A program made the translations under genes and the position numbers. A DNA stretch of 64,000 nt, from positions 2,742,340 through 2,806,339 of the forward strand of contig VJWN01000001.1 of NCBI GenBank assembly GCA_007644065.1, read 5' to 3'. This DNA comes from Margaritispora aquatica (taxonomy: Eukaryota; Ascomycota; Leotiomycetes; Helotiales; Discinellaceae). Of this stretch, positions 1 through 12,084 are shown piece by piece. The notes under the pieces are model-generated. The model made no database searches. It had not been told where the DNA came from and saw only the letters and a program-made list of their open reading frames with translations. Each line of letters opens with the position of its first letter. Within the stretch, counting starts at the first letter, position 1.

Positions 1-3000
1 ATCTACGTATGCTTGGTAGAGAGTGGGCACCTGTCCGTGCCTCCCCAGAGCCCAGACCTGCCATCCTTCAGATGGAGACCACGGATATTATTGTCAGTGC
101 ACCACGCCGTCGCCGCCCATGATCGTGCCCGCATCATCCTTCCGAGCCGAAACCTTTCGTTCCACAAACGACCCGTACCGCCCCATCGCGGCAGCCAGAG
201 CGTTGCAAAGACGCCGACCGAGAGAAGATGAGATGAGGCGTCAATACGAGCGAAAAGGAGGGGGAAAACAAAGCAAAAAAAAATAAAGACAAGCAAAAGC
301 AGAGTGGTACGACACAACAAACGCCTTAAAACAATGTGTAACCGGAGCCTGCTCGTGGCTGACACAATGTTGATCATCTTCAATACTGGGAGGTCATCTA
401 TCTATTCGTTTAGTATGCACCTCTCACGCGGCTATCACCGTGTCCCAGATGTCGAATTTGACAACGGAGTACTGTGCCAAAGAGGATGTAGCCCCGAAAG
501 TATGCCGTATATAGGTGTGTCCTGGGTTATCAATCGGGAAGCCAAGTCCGTAATTCGTGCATGTGTGAGAGGGGGATCGACACGGGGGTCCTTCATTATC
601 AGGCCACCAGCCCCGATCACCCCCTGTCAAAGCCCGACATCAATGTGCTGAAGTGATGATCAAATTTCAACGCCTCAGACACACAGCAGCGTGGTAGTAA
701 TGGAGAATGTCGAATCCTCCAACTTGTTCTGCAGGCGTAAGGTATTCTCTGCAGCAGCTCCTGGACCCGCAATGTAACGATGCAGATATGCAGCTTATCG
801 GCTGGCAAGGTACCACGTCCAGCTGATCTTGTGTTGCGTACGACACGTTGCTGGGAAGCGGAGATGAGTTTTGTAACACGGACAGCAAGATAGGATGGAG
901 GTGGCGAGTTAAGCCGAGAGAGAGAGAAGATGAAGTGAGGCTCTGCCTTTCCCAGTTGTTGACCGCTACTTCATCCTGATGTGACGCGGGGTGTGCTAAA
1001 CCCTCGCTGAGTCCTGTCTGGGGGGGGGGCGGAAACAATACTCCATGTATGAATGGTCGAGGATTACGGATGGTGGAAGTGGAGATTCTGATTCAATGAG
1101 ATCGTGATCTTCATGCCTTGCACACCAGACTAGCGTGTCTTGGGGTTTGTGTTGATGTCCAGACCAGGGATCCAGACCTAAATAGGCAAATTTGGCGATC
1201 TTCAACGGTGGCTGCTCTCTTCTGCGTTGGCGAAACCATGAAACGAAGTGATTCGAGCTTTGCCGTATTGGGGGATCCTCTTGGTCCTAGCTCCGGAGGT
1301 CTACCATCTTTTCTCCCCTGCACATTGAACTTCGTGATCCAAAAAATGTACCGTTTTAGCGTTCATCCCAACAACCGCAGCCTGCCTAGCAAGTTCGAAA
1401 CCCCGGACACTTACAACTTTTCTTTTTCTTCTTTTTTGGTTGCTCGTTATGATTTTTCGGCGTGTGGTTTGTCGCGGAAGCGGATGCAAATGCCGGGACC
1501 ATCACAGTAGATTGTAGCCAAAATTGCCTTAAACACTTTACTTTTTTTTTGCTGTCTCAGTCACCTAGCCTGTTACCACATACAAATCCGAATTTGAACA
1601 CGCAATCTGGATGGATCCTCCAAGTAATCTCTATTATTAGCGGCGAGGGTTGCAAGAATCAACAATCATGTCTAGTCATGCTTCTCGTCATGGTTCGGGA
1701 TGCTAAGTGTGGCCCACTAGTCTATAATGTTTACATCCCGAAAATTAAGGTATATTTAGTGAACCAACTAGCCTAGCGTGTATAGATAACTTAAAATTTT
1801 TTTTTTTTTTTTTTTTTTGAAACTTTCCTAAAGCATGTTCGTTTCTATTTCTTGTATCTCAAGGTACCTTGATATAGCGAATGTTATAATCGTCCAAAGT
1901 TGGTAAAGTGAACAAACGTGCTGATCAAGTATGAAAGAGTATAAAATTTCAGTTTCCTAACATTTGCACTTATTTTTACAAAGAGCCGAATATGTGTTTT
2001 TCTCCCCTGGAGGAATAAACACTTTTTATACGAATGGACTAGTCCGTTTGTGACCTGACGGGCGTTGTTCGTGAGTTGAAAAGATTCCTCAGTGGATTAC
2101 AACACATGCAAATGTGTAAACATACACACGAAACAAAATCTCTATGCAGTACGAAGAAGAAAAAAGACTCATCTGGCGATTACTACTGGCGGGGTCTCTC
2201 GTGCCTCGAGTCTCTAGCCTATTTAAAAAGGCACATTGCATTTGCATTTGCATCCGGTTTGTTGCTTGACATGAACTGTCCAAAAATCTCATGTGCTGTT
2301 TCATGGACAAGACAGACCAATCAGTCATCGTTTATTGTCCTTGGCAGGGTCGTGTTCCTTGCGTTGGCTGCCCAGAAAGTCGACAAGGCTGAATGAATCA
2401 TTGTGCAGTCTAGACCCTATCTTCTCGAATGACATACGCCTCCACTAATAGGGCCAGGTCTTGTGGACAAGCATGGATGTTCCGTTTCGCTTCTTGAAAC
2501 GTTAGTTCGTCTTGTCCTGCCTTGCTTGGCGTGGATCAACGCTTGTACCTGCGTACTGTATATCTTTCATGGAGGCTCTGGCAAAGGTATGACCAGCGAG
2601 ATACGGAGTGGATCCGCAAGGATGGAGCTCTGACCATATCGGCATTTGTTGAGAAGTCTAGCTTTTTTGTTTAGACCGTGGCAACGTGTGAGTACTTTAC
2701 TCCGGAAGACACCTTTCTTCACATTCTCATCACCACCATCACGCGGGTGTCCACGACTGGAGGGGTTGCTATCAGCTCCCCATGCCTCAGGTCTCAGGTC
2801 TGAAGGGCGGATATGCCTCGAAAGATTCACCGGGACTCCAAGATCCTCTCGCTGTATCGTCCATGAGAAGCAGGTCGTCGAATTAGGGATGAAAGATAAG
2901 CCGCCGACGTCAGGATCAGAAGTTAAGATCTCGGCCATTGACCTGATTGTCAGGCAAATTAGGGGGTAATCGAGGAATTCTCCCGCTTTTACAGTACATA

Positions 3001-3545
3001 GAAATTCAGTCCTTTTGACGAGACTCAGTAATAAAGCACAGTCATGTTTGGGATAGTGTATCCTAATTTGGTTGAAGTACGAGTTTGGCCAGCCACCGTC
3101 AGTCAGAAATAGGTAGGTCATGATGACTATTTTCCGTCCCCCCTAACCTCAAAACGAGACAAACACGGTGATTCCCCAATTGATACCACTCACTCACTGC
3201 CCAACATTTTCCCTCGGGGCTTGGGTGTCAGGTCTTCATCATCAGGATGTGACTCGACCTTAACCTGTATTGCTCTTGTAGAAGTCAAATGGAAGCCTCA
3301 AAAATGAGAATAAGCGACACAATGTACCTCCCTCCGTACATGAAAAAACCAGCAGATGCCATCAAGAGTAGAGTAGTGGACAAGGACTGGCCAGCGACCA
3401 TTCTAAAAGACCACATTGATACTAGCTAGGTAGGAGAAGTGAATCATGATGCTAGACGGCAAAGATTATTTTGCCTTGTTCCGTGGTTGTGGTTGAGCAT
3501 CGCGTAGTCCGATACCTTGTATCTTCCTCCTGGACCGTTCATCCC

Positions 3546-3582
3546 TTTTTTTTTTTTTTTTTTTTTGGGGGGGGGGGGGGGG
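3546..3582. repeat. T21-G16 homopolymer junction
   Basis: Twenty-one T residues (3546-3566) are followed directly by sixteen G residues (3567-3582). This is read directly from the sequence. Such a junction is prone to slippage and to assembly error, so the exact lengths may be unreliable. Confidence 0.95.
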
Positions 3583-3770
3583 AAACGTGATGTGCGTGGG
3601 GGATTTTAGTTGGGTTGTGTGGGAGTTGCCACTCATCATGTGCGTGGGGGGAATTTGGGTCCTTGGGTCCTTGGGTCCCTTGTTCCTTGTCTTCAGGTCC
3701 AGGTTAGATCAACACCTCATATTCTAGAATCGGAAGGGGGCCGAAAATGACTGGATCAGGCACTTGAGGA

Positions 3771-3811
3771 GGGGGTGTAGGGGGTGTAGGGGGTGTAGGG
3801 GGTGTAGGGGG
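3771..3811 (+). repeat. 9-bp tandem repeat with five G5 tracts
   Basis: Four perfect copies of GGGGGTGTA followed by a fifth G5 tract. Five runs of five G separated by 4-base TGTA loops match the sequence rule for a G-quadruplex on the plus strand. Folding in vivo is an inference. Confidence 0.95.
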
Positions 3812-3830
3812 ACCATGCAACTAACTGCAA

Positions 3831-3863
3831 GCCATGCCATGCCATGCCATGCCATGCCATGCC
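3831..3863. repeat. GCCAT pentanucleotide microsatellite
   Basis: Six tandem copies of GCCAT plus a partial copy. On the minus strand it gives a repetitive His-Gly-Met-Ala-Trp reading, which explains a spurious open frame there. Confidence 0.95.
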
Positions 3864-5067
3864 GTTGGATGAGGAGCCGAGGTGGAGACCAAGGGCAGGA
3901 GGTGGGTGAAATCAAGGGTACAAATCTGTGAGCTGGGGAAAACATACAGGGACCGACCGCACCGAGAATCTTAAGGTTGTTTTCACGACCTCATTGCTCA
4001 TAGCTCATAGCTCATAGCTCTACAGAAGTATCTACGCTTCTCAATAGAAAGAAAAAAAAAACATTCCATACTGCTATGCTAATTCAGCTTACCTTAATCC
4101 TACATGGATACATTTGCTTATTATCCAAATCTCAACAGGAAGTTTCTCTACCATCTCTTTACAATCTCTTCAAACTCCACTATTTCTAGATGATAGAAGA
4201 ATTTATTTTTGGTGAGGTTCGCTATCAAGATGCCGCCTCACGAATCCGATTTGCCGCATTTACAGTGCGAACCGGCGAAACGGCAGGAGCCTTGCCTGGG
4301 CATCTGAGCATGGCTGTTCGGGCATGGCTGTTCGGAGCACGGGGTGCAGCCCAGAAGTTCATAAACGAAGGTTGTCCACTGAGTTGTCTGTGGATATCGA
4401 GGGCTAGGTGGCGTAAGTGTGCACCTCAATACTAGGATGTCATCCCAAAAATTGTTGTCTCGCAATCTCAAACGTATATATATACTGTCTGAAGATCCGC
4501 TGAATTTTCACAATGTCTCCTTCAGCCCACACTGCTCAATTCATTGACTCGGCTACAGCATCTTGAATTCTACTTCTACTTCTACTTCTACATCAGTTCG
4601 CTGCCATCAACGAGCTCTTCTATCTTCTGTACCAGGTCAACTTTCATCCACTTGTCAACTTATCAACTGATCAACTTCGCCAACTTCGCCAACTTTGTCA
4701 ACTTTGACAACTCGAGGTCTTTTACACCTCTTAATCTATCCTACTCTACCTTTCCAAGTCAAGAGAGCACAACCCAAGATTCGAACTCGCCTTGCTTGCA
4801 GCACACACCTCCCTAGAGAACAGCTAGCACTCGGATTCGAAAGGAACACTGAGTCTCAACCGAGGAGAATTTTCGCATTTACAATTTCAATTTACTGTCC
4901 AAGATCTGTGTATATCCACACACTATCATTTCATCTTGTACCATACAGCACCACCAGCACATAATACCAGCATACAGCATTCAGCATACACTACCCACCA
5001 TACAGTACCCCACATACACACACACACACACACACAGCACCTAGCATACCTAACACACCTGCCCAGC

Positions 5068-5572
5068 ATGGACAACTACGCACCTTCGAACGCTGGAGCC
5101 ACCAGCGGTTCCGACCAAGGGTGATTCATCTCTCTTCTTCCCTCCTGTTCCATGTCTCTCAACTGATCATCCTCTCACCTCACCACCTCTCTCCCTTCCT
5201 CCCTCACCACATCACCAGCCTCAACACTTCCACACCTCTACACGCACTATGCGTCCACCACCACATCACCCTTCACCCTTCACCCTTCACTCCTCAAGCC
5301 TCAAGTCTCAAGACTAACACCACTTATCCAGCCGACCCCAAGGCTTCTTTACCACCGACAACAACCCCTCCCCAGCCCTCACATCCCAAGCTCTCGGATC
5401 AGCCCAACACCAGAGCACCACCACCGCCGCAGAACGCACAAACACCTTCGTCGCCAAAAACATTGCCTCGAACCCACAATACGGGTCCACCTCCGACCAA
5501 GCCAGCATTGATGCACATATCGAATGCCAGAAAGAAAAATTGGCTGCCTTCAATGCGCTGTTCAATCAGTAA
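5068..5572 (+). CDS. small hypothetical protein, 97 aa, two exons
   Basis: Proposed exons are 5068-5120 and 5332-5572. The donor is GTGATT and the acceptor is TATCCAG, and the phases join to a 98-codon frame ending in TAA. The polar protein starts MDNYAPSNAG, has a Ser/Thr/Gln/Ala-rich middle (residues 25-65) and ends in a short hydrophobic helix-like tail (KLAAFNALFNQ). I see no signal peptide, membrane segment or domain I recognise. The upstream kilobase is CT-rich and CA-rich with almost no G, like a fungal promoter and leader, and the ATG sits in a reasonable context (CCCAGCATGG). The intron interior is pyrimidine-rich. Function unknown. The frame continuity across the intron supports a real gene, but there is no family evidence, and another acceptor could change the junction by a few residues. 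Confidence 0.55.
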
Positions 5573-8500
5573 ATGCACAACACAAGGGATAGGAAAGGAA
5601 TGAGAGAAAGAGCAAGGGAGGAAATCCAACAGTCGACACTGAACTTCAATGTCTTATACTGAAGCAAGATCACCGCGCTTTCTCAGCGAGAAACAAAATC
5701 CGACACTCAGAAAAGACATGAACCACCTCACGGCTTACGCAATTTTCGATTACGCACTCAAATTTCCACACGTTGTTTTGAGAAAATATCCTTTTTATTT
5801 CATTTCGCCAAACTTCTTCTATTCATCAACCAAAATGTCTTATTTCGTCACACTTCCAGCTGGCGACCAGCGTTTCTTTTGTCGACCTTCCCACCACGAA
5901 CCAGCACCATGTATTATGATACGACGCCATAACGCGAGCGTCAAAAAAGCGCTGCACGAACAAAAGCACTCCCCTCTCCGCAACTTATGGTCAGATGCGT
6001 CAAAATGGATGACACCACGACGACGACGACGCGGGAAGACAAAATGTTCAAATAGAGCGACGAACTAGGAAAATGAACACGACTTGGAGAATTTCCTTTG
6101 TCTGCGCGAGCTGGGTTTTGGGAAGGAAACGCGTTGAAATTTTGAATTGAGGGTCTTTTCTTTTGGCGAGGCAGGCGATCAGGGAAAGGCAGATTCGGCT
6201 ATGTTGCGTCGTCCGTTTGTTTTTGTACTCATCTTCATTTCTGCGTTTCTTGCTCTTTACGAGTTTTTTTCCTTTCGTTTTGCGGATTCAGGGACTGGAA
6301 AGCGTTGCGACTTGGATTTGGATTTGGATTTGGATTGGAATTCTCTTCTTTGGCGACAAAAGACACACAATTTCAGCCATGTTGGCCTCGCTCTTGGACT
6401 TCGAATCCACTCACACCCTTCACTTCCGGCTTCCTGGAGGATCAGCTCAAGACTGAGACATCTGCAAAGTTTGTCTCGGTCTCCATTTTCGACTTTTGGG
6501 GGGCCCGGATCGGCACATTTCCCTTGATTTTCTCCCTTTTGCCTGCGATGAGTTGATGCACTCGCATCAACCCGAGCTAGAGCGCTTTCTTTGTTGTGTT
6601 TTTAGCTCCTTGATCAGCGACTGAGCGTTTGGTGGATGGATAGTACCTGAATTCACGGCCGAGTCTGTGGATTGAGATGAATGGCGTTGGGGAATTCGGC
6701 TCAGCTTGGCTGTAGTCTAGATTACTGCAGGTTAGATAAATGATACCCAATTGACGCACATTGATGGTCTTTGATGATGTGCCAAGTGTTCAGCCTAGAT
6801 TGAAGCTATGTTCACGACGCGAAGTCCTTGCTCCATGAATTTCCGTGTTACCCGACCAATTGCGCAGCTGAATTGAAACAGGTTTGAAGGACGTCAAGAC
6901 GAAATCCCAGGTCCACACGAGAGAATTAGAAAAGAAACGAGAACACAAAGAGTCAAGAGTAGTAGAATAGCTGTTGTAGTGTGTTGGTTCGAGCAAGAAT
7001 TGCGAGATGATATAGTCGAAATCGACCCCGCCCCTCCCCACCAAGACCAAAACCTCGCTTAATAAACCACCACCACCCCAAAATCCGCAACACAAGACAA
7101 CGAGCATGCCTCGATGGCGCAATGGGTAGGCGTGGAGGTTCGGGTCAACAAATATGTCTGGGCACGACAAGGCACTTGGGTTTCTTCGTTTCGACTTGAC
7201 TCGACTCAATTGGGATTCGCCAACATGACATGACGCGGTGCGACACAGCTTTAAAATCCTCATTGCGAAGAGGGTTTCCAAGGGACTCCTGAGGAGGTCT
7301 TGGAGTTTTGCTAGTGAGAGAGAAATGTAGTGTCGTCTTTCGTATTTTTGACTAGGAAGGCCAAAGTAGAGAGCGGAAGGTCGTTCCTCCATCAGGATGA
7401 GGTTGTAGGAGTACGGATGCGAATCTTTCGCGAAATTCGAATTCCAAGCTTTCTCGTTCCAAAGTCCACGAACGCGGGTTCAAAACTCTCGAGCTTCCGT
7501 GTCACCATCCAAGACGATGATTATACGTCGTACTTTCGCCAGACCGCTCATGAGACGTTCAATCCAAGTGTCCTCAAATGCTGGCACTGTCTCGTAGGGC
7601 AGTGCCATCATCAAGTAAACACGATATCAGGCAAGCATAAAGTATGGCCGAGAGGAGCCGGAAGGCGCGAAAACTGGAACAGACTATCATAGAACGAGAG
7701 TCGTGAAGTGCCTGATGGGGAAAGCCCTTTTGAAGCTCATGGTCGTGGTCTTTGTCGCCTCCTTCTCGAGGTCTCGTTCGCTTGGGATGTTCTCTTTGCA
7801 GCCACTGAGAGAACGCTCTTTCTTGCTGGCTGTTGCGAGTCAGCTCGAAAGTCGTATCGTCTCATGGATGAAGCCTTCCTGGCGCTCTCTTTTCCTTGTC
7901 CATAGTTATTGTCAATTAAAAAGCTGTTGTGAATCGGACGCGTGTAGATTCTGGATGCTCGTCGGGTTGCGAACTCCTCAGGGAAAGGGACATGTTCGGT
8001 CATTATTTTCCGGCAAGAGATTGAAGCACAGATGAGTTCATCCGATGCTCTTCTCGAGGGGAACAACGTATTTAGCATTACTGCATGATGTCTGTAGACA
8101 GCCGTCCGAACGCAAACACATCGCAGCCGAAGGGCATGAAAACCAGAACAACATGTAGAAATGGGAGGACATTGAGATCGCCGATTCTCTTCATTGAGCT
8201 ATGGATGGTGACAATGCTGGATGGTTCATCGACCATGTTTGCATTCTGACGAGACATTTCTCCCTCAGAGCGAAAGGGTTTTGCTTCATTCATAAGTTAG
8301 CAAAGTCCACAAAAATTCTCCGTGTATTAACTCACCAATTTACCGAGATGGACCAGAGAAGGGAATCGCCCCTCTCAATGACTATCATGGGAAAGTTAAG
8401 CACAAAAGGACGTTTGAACTTGGGACAATCTACAAGTAAAATGTGAGGTCTTGTCATGAAAACGCATTCTGCTTGCCTCAGTTTCGGCTCTGACTGGAGA

Positions 8501-9986
8501 TGGGTATCAAACCACAATAAAAATACCAACACTCCTGAGTCCCACCAGGGAGCAAGAATCAACTTGAGAGGCGGTCCGAGTAAATTACCAATCGCCACCA
8601 GATACTCCATACTGTCTCACACACTAGTCCATATCAAGCGAACCAGAAGCGTGGCAAGCTCTGACCGTGTCAATGGATTGTCAAGGGTGAGAGCCAGGTA
8701 GGCGCCTCGATCCTTTATCTGCCTCCTCCAAGACCGTGTGGCGGCAACTGGCTCGACTACTTCGTGGTTGACACATGCCACAACAGAGCACAGTTTGCTG
8801 GATCTCGAGTAAGAAACTGTGGTGCTCCTGGATAGACAAGACGCTACCTAAGCAAGAAGCAGGATATTGCCGTCCATTGGCAGGGGACGTTAAGTGCGTG
8901 CTTTGAGCCAAAGAGCCGAAAATGCCGTGATGCGTGCCTGTGTACAGTGGGCAGTGCTATCATGGAACAGCCGCGCTGCAACGGTCAAGAAGGCGCTGCA
9001 GGAAGCCTTATTCGCATAACGGGTGGGATCAAGACATCCTGATAACCGTGATGGTGGGAATGGTAGGTTCGGAGTTTGGGCGATCGGTGCATTCGAGGAC
9101 AACATATGCAAAGTGCCTATTGTTGCATCCGCATTTCAGCCCCCAGTAGCAAGTGCATGGTGAACGTCATGGTTCAGTCTGGCACTCGCAACGATAGTAG
9201 TAACTCTTCTCGAGGCGAGGAGAAGTGTAGGCAAAGTCCAGAAGTCGACAGCAAGTTGGTTATCGTAGAATCCTGTTGAACCCATGGGTGTACCCAAGGT
9301 CCCGTGTAATTGACAATGAGCGAGGCCATGCGAACTAAGATGGCTCGAAGGCTTCATGAATTGCAAAAAGAGATGTGAACGCAATTTCAAAATTATAGCA
9401 AGAAATCCATTGTGCATGCCGCAGAATGAATCATATGATATGTGAGAAACGGGAAATACGCACTCGAATTGCAGAACAAAGGATTGTATCGAGTTGAGGA
9501 AAGAGGGGTAGGAAAGAAAATGGGAAAATCACTCACCGAGAGATAAGTTCTTTGGGTGGGTGAGTGAGTGAGTGGGTTGTCCCTCCACCCTGAACACTGC
9601 GACAAGGCAAATGGCGAACCATGAGGCTCACGCGAACCATCAGCCCAGTCGCTGTCACCAATGCAGTAGGCGATCTGCGAACCACCACTCAAGCACCCAC
9701 CACTCAAGCACCCACCAATCAAAGCACTCGCACACACCACTTGACGGAGCCTCAATAGTTGCTTGCGTGCTACACTGTAGAATATTTCATCGTGAGAACT
9801 GCTTGATATAAGAGCTATCACTGACCAATGCCGAAATGGGTGGAATTGACGATTCATTATTTAATGGTCATTCCGACCTACTTTTCTCAAACATATCCGC
9901 CTACTACAATTCTACGGCACCTGATCTCAATATCGACAGTCGTGCCCAGATACTTCTCTCCCGCCAGATATTGAGGATTGCTCGCC
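5573..9986. other. long intergenic stretch without a supported gene
   Basis: Several 60-200 codon open frames exist on both strands (for example minus 6790-7392 and minus 9393-9857), but none shows a recognisable domain or a consistent exon chain. Local repeats include a GGATTT run near 6312-6337 and a duplicated ACCACTCAAGCACCC near 9680-9715. A short tRNA-like relic lies at 7108-7147. Confidence 0.5.
7108..7147 (+). other. tRNA-like relic (A box and near-B box)
   Basis: Positions 7108-7130 read like the 5' half of a eukaryotic tRNA (GCCTCGATGGCGCAATGGG). They contain a perfect A-box match, TGGCGCAATGG at 7115-7125. Only about 11 bases later, GGTTCGGGTCA at 7137-7147 resembles a B box. There is no room for an anticodon arm and no complementary 3' acceptor strand, so this is not a functional tRNA gene. 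It could be a decayed tRNA, a tRNA-derived SINE head or coincidence. Confidence 0.35.
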
Positions 9987-10360
9987 ATGTCGGGTTCCTC
10001 TTCAACATGTGCAACTGTTGGATCTGTTGAGCGGTATTCTATCTTCTCATAGTCTTTGAGACCTTTCTGCCTCCTTTACTGACGAGACTCTTATGTAGAT
10101 CTCCTTCGAAGACATCAGGATCAGAGCACGCAACTCTTCCCATATCTGATGACCAGTTAACCAGGTTGACTCTGCCTTCATCTGTCGAAAATTGTCCTCC
10201 CCTCGAAGAAGCTATCCGCCAACGTACTCTCGTGCATGCGACAAGGTCTGCTCCAAGCTATTTCAAACACTTGAATCATTCCGAACAGGAAGTCATCAGA
10301 CGTCGTATCACAAGAATGGCTGGCCGCCTGGATGATATCATGGCGAAACTAGAAGGATGA
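9987..10360 (+). CDS. small hypothetical protein, 102 aa, two exons
   Basis: Exon 1 is 9987-10033 and exon 2 is 10099-10360. The 65-nt intron starts GTATTC, carries a TTTACTGAC branch-like site and ends TTATGTAG, and the join leaves a 103-codon frame ending in TGA. The start is MSGSSSTCAT in context CGCCATGTC. The protein has a Ser-rich N-terminus, then an acidic/hydrophobic segment (ISDDQLTRLTLP), and a basic, helical C-terminal half containing EQEVIRRRITRMAGRLDDI. No signal peptide, transmembrane segment or family I recognise. The C-terminal part looks like a short coiled-coil or helical interaction module. Only about 400 bp separates its stop from the stop of DLT1 on the other strand, so the two are convergent. 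Function unknown. Confidence 0.6.
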
Positions 10361-10764
10361 TTGATCTCGCCTGGCTCAGCATACGAGGATATGAGCGTTG
10401 ATGAAATGGTACTTCCTCCAACCAAACACAAAACCATTCTCGAGCTAATCCCACGATTGTAGATAATTTTCCCAGAAGAGAGGCTCTTCGTCTACCAAAA
10501 TGAAGAGTGCATTTTGGCATTGGATATAATGACGGACCAGTTGACGCAACGTGCTGTTCTTTTCTTCTTCGGTGGAGTCCTGGAGGTTCCTTGCAAGCTG
10601 GGATTTCACCGGCTGTCCTTATTGCGTAGGCAATGCAAAAGTTATGCACATGAACCTATTCATCTAAGAATATTGGCATGCCAAGTTGATGGTAACGTAC
10701 TGTGCATATCGCCTTGATGTTGAGTGATATTCTGACTTTGGCTGAAAATGGCAGCATTCCTCCG
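10361..10764. other. convergent 3' region
   Basis: Spacer between the plus-strand small gene and the minus-strand DLT1. I see no coding or structured element in it. Confidence 0.5.
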
Positions 10765-12084
10765 TCATCGCATCTTAGGAATAGTAAGAGTGTAAGGTAA
10801 ATCATTTCCATCATGCGGTCGGCTCAGTTTGATGATGCTGCTCTGGCTGGGTGATCTTAAGCTGCTGCTGGAACTTCCGCTCGTTGCTGTGTATGGTCGC
10901 CTGCTCTGAGCAAAGCTACTTGAGCTTGGGGATTTTGATACCACCCGTCTTCTGCTTCTTGGTGTTGCCGGAGCTGTACTGAATAGTTCATTACCCTTTG
11001 ATGGTGTCGCATTCGGTCTCCGAGATGGGTTAGTGCGTATTGTGCCTTCGCTGCCACTGCGAATACTACTAGTACGCACTGAAGCTAACGAACGACTTCT
11101 TGGAGTTGTTGGGGTAGACGAATTTGATCCATCCTCATCGATATCACTCTCTGGAGGGTTGATGTCAAGCCTAGCAAGAACTGCAGGGCTCAGGCCTTTC
11201 ATACTTCTCAGCAAGTCTGCAAATAGCTGCATGAGGTTTCTGAATGCAGCCTCATCCAGTGGTTTGCCAGAAAATCTTGCATGTTCGTATATTTCGAGAA
11301 ATTTTGCAGTGTTAGTTGTTGAAGTGATCACACCAACACTAATCAAGTACCCAATGTACTCTCTAAGCCCCATAGCGGTTGGTCGCTGTAAAACATCTAC
11401 TACCCTGATATCTGGCAGAGGAGGTTCTGTGCTTGAGTCTGGGTCAGAGGGAGCTAACGAAACGGCTCTAGCCTCGATCAAATGCGGAAGCTCTGAGATC
11501 ACGGTGGAATATTGAAGGTCTGGGAGGTCCGGGGACATGGGCGAAGACCAGCCATTGTGTGCTATTCCATCCCATTCTGGTTGTGGTGGAACAACAATCA
11601 CTGCTTCTTGTCGCTCTAATTGCGAACGAGCTCTTTTCATCAGGCCTTCCTTCTCATTGACATCGGATTTTAGAACAGTAGCCGGTGCGACTTCAATCTG
11701 CGTATCTGGCTCGGAAAGGATTGCTGGAGCTGGGGCCAATCCATGAGTTCGTGGTCTGGCTTCCCAAGAAATCATAGCACTCCTCGTAAGACTGGCAACA
11801 ATCATCTTCCGCACTTTTTTGCTTACATCGCCCTTTTCCACCGGTACCCATGTTTTCGGAATCGCTTTCAGAACCGATTTGTTGGTGTATAGCCTTTGCG
11901 CAACGATGAGAATGGTGAGGAGCAAAGTGAGAACGAAGGCACCGGCTATGACGAAGACATTGTATAGCTGATTGTTCGAGAGAGCTTGCCTGATAGTATC
12001 GGCAGGAGTAATAAGAAGAAGTCCGAACAGAACAATGCAGGCGAGTCCGTAGAATGAATTGTAAAAGGCGTTGAATAAGGTCAT
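10765..12084 (-). CDS. DLT1: Dlt1-like membrane protein (defect at low temperature protein 1)
   Basis: Single-exon protein of 439 residues starting at ATG 12084. Two hydrophobic segments lie at about residues 10-26 and 42-63. The block between and after them (TPADTIRQAL, NNQLYNVFVIAG, RLYTNKSVLKAIPKTWVPVE, then KKVRKMIV and RSAMISWEARPR) matches what I know of the fungal Dlt1 family. Yeast Dlt1 is a two-pass membrane protein needed for growth at low temperature, and its molecular role is not settled. The C-terminal half is long, Ser/Pro/Arg-rich and probably disordered, as in other filamentous ascomycetes. The reading frame also opens at a non-ATG codon four residues earlier, so ATG 12084 is the sensible start. 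The nearest upstream gene is the divergent MFS transporter at 13537. Confidence 0.88.
   Translation of the reverse strand: MTLFNAFYNSFYGLACIVLFGLLLITPADTIRQALSNNQLYNVFVIAGAFVLTLLLTILIVAQRLYTNKSVLKAIPKTWVPVEKGDVSKKVRKMIVASLTRSAMISWEARPRTHGLAPAPAILSEPDTQIEVAPATVLKSDVNEKEGLMKRARSQLERQEAVIVVPPQPEWDGIAHNGWSSPMSPDLPDLQYSTVISELPHLIEARAVSLAPSDPDSSTEPPLPDIRVVDVLQRPTAMGLREYIGYLISVGVITSTTNTAKFLEIYEHARFSGKPLDEAAFRNLMQLFADLLRSMKGLSPAVLARLDINPPESDIDEDGSNSSTPTTPRSRSLASVRTSSIRSGSEGTIRTNPSRRPNATPSKGNELFSTAPATPRSRRRVVSKSPSSSSFAQSRRPYTATSGSSSSSLRSPSQSSIIKLSRPHDGNDLPYTLTIPKMR

Larger units (their letters stand above)
1..5067. other. gene-poor left flank, no supported gene
   Basis: About 5 kb in which I see no reading frame with a convincing domain, codon pattern or splice structure. 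The open frames are short, overlap on both strands and are low in complexity. The stretch contains a T run near 1800-1818, a T21-G16 junction at 3546-3582, a G-rich 9-bp repeat at 3771-3811, a GCCAT pentanucleotide repeat at 3831-3863 and a short TCATAGC repeat near 3998-4020. From about 4.55 kb onward the plus strand becomes CT- and CAACTT-rich, which fits the promoter and leader of the small gene starting at 5068. Confidence 0.6.

Noticed and set aside
2567..3121. 184-codon minus-strand open frame
   Set aside because: No domain, no convincing start region and a mirrored plus-strand frame over the same bases. Composition is not codon-like.
6790..7392. 200-codon minus-strand open frame
   Set aside because: It overlaps the tRNA-like relic and low-complexity tracts. 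No recognisable motif or splice partner.
9393..9857. 154-codon minus-strand open frame
   Set aside because: Part of it is a translation of the ACCACTCAAGCACCC repeat (GGCLSGGCLSGG). Chance frame.
9836..10030. 64-codon frame upstream of the 102-aa gene, continuing in the same frame after a TGA
   Set aside because: A read-through product was considered, but splicing from ATG 9987 with a standard intron explains the region better.
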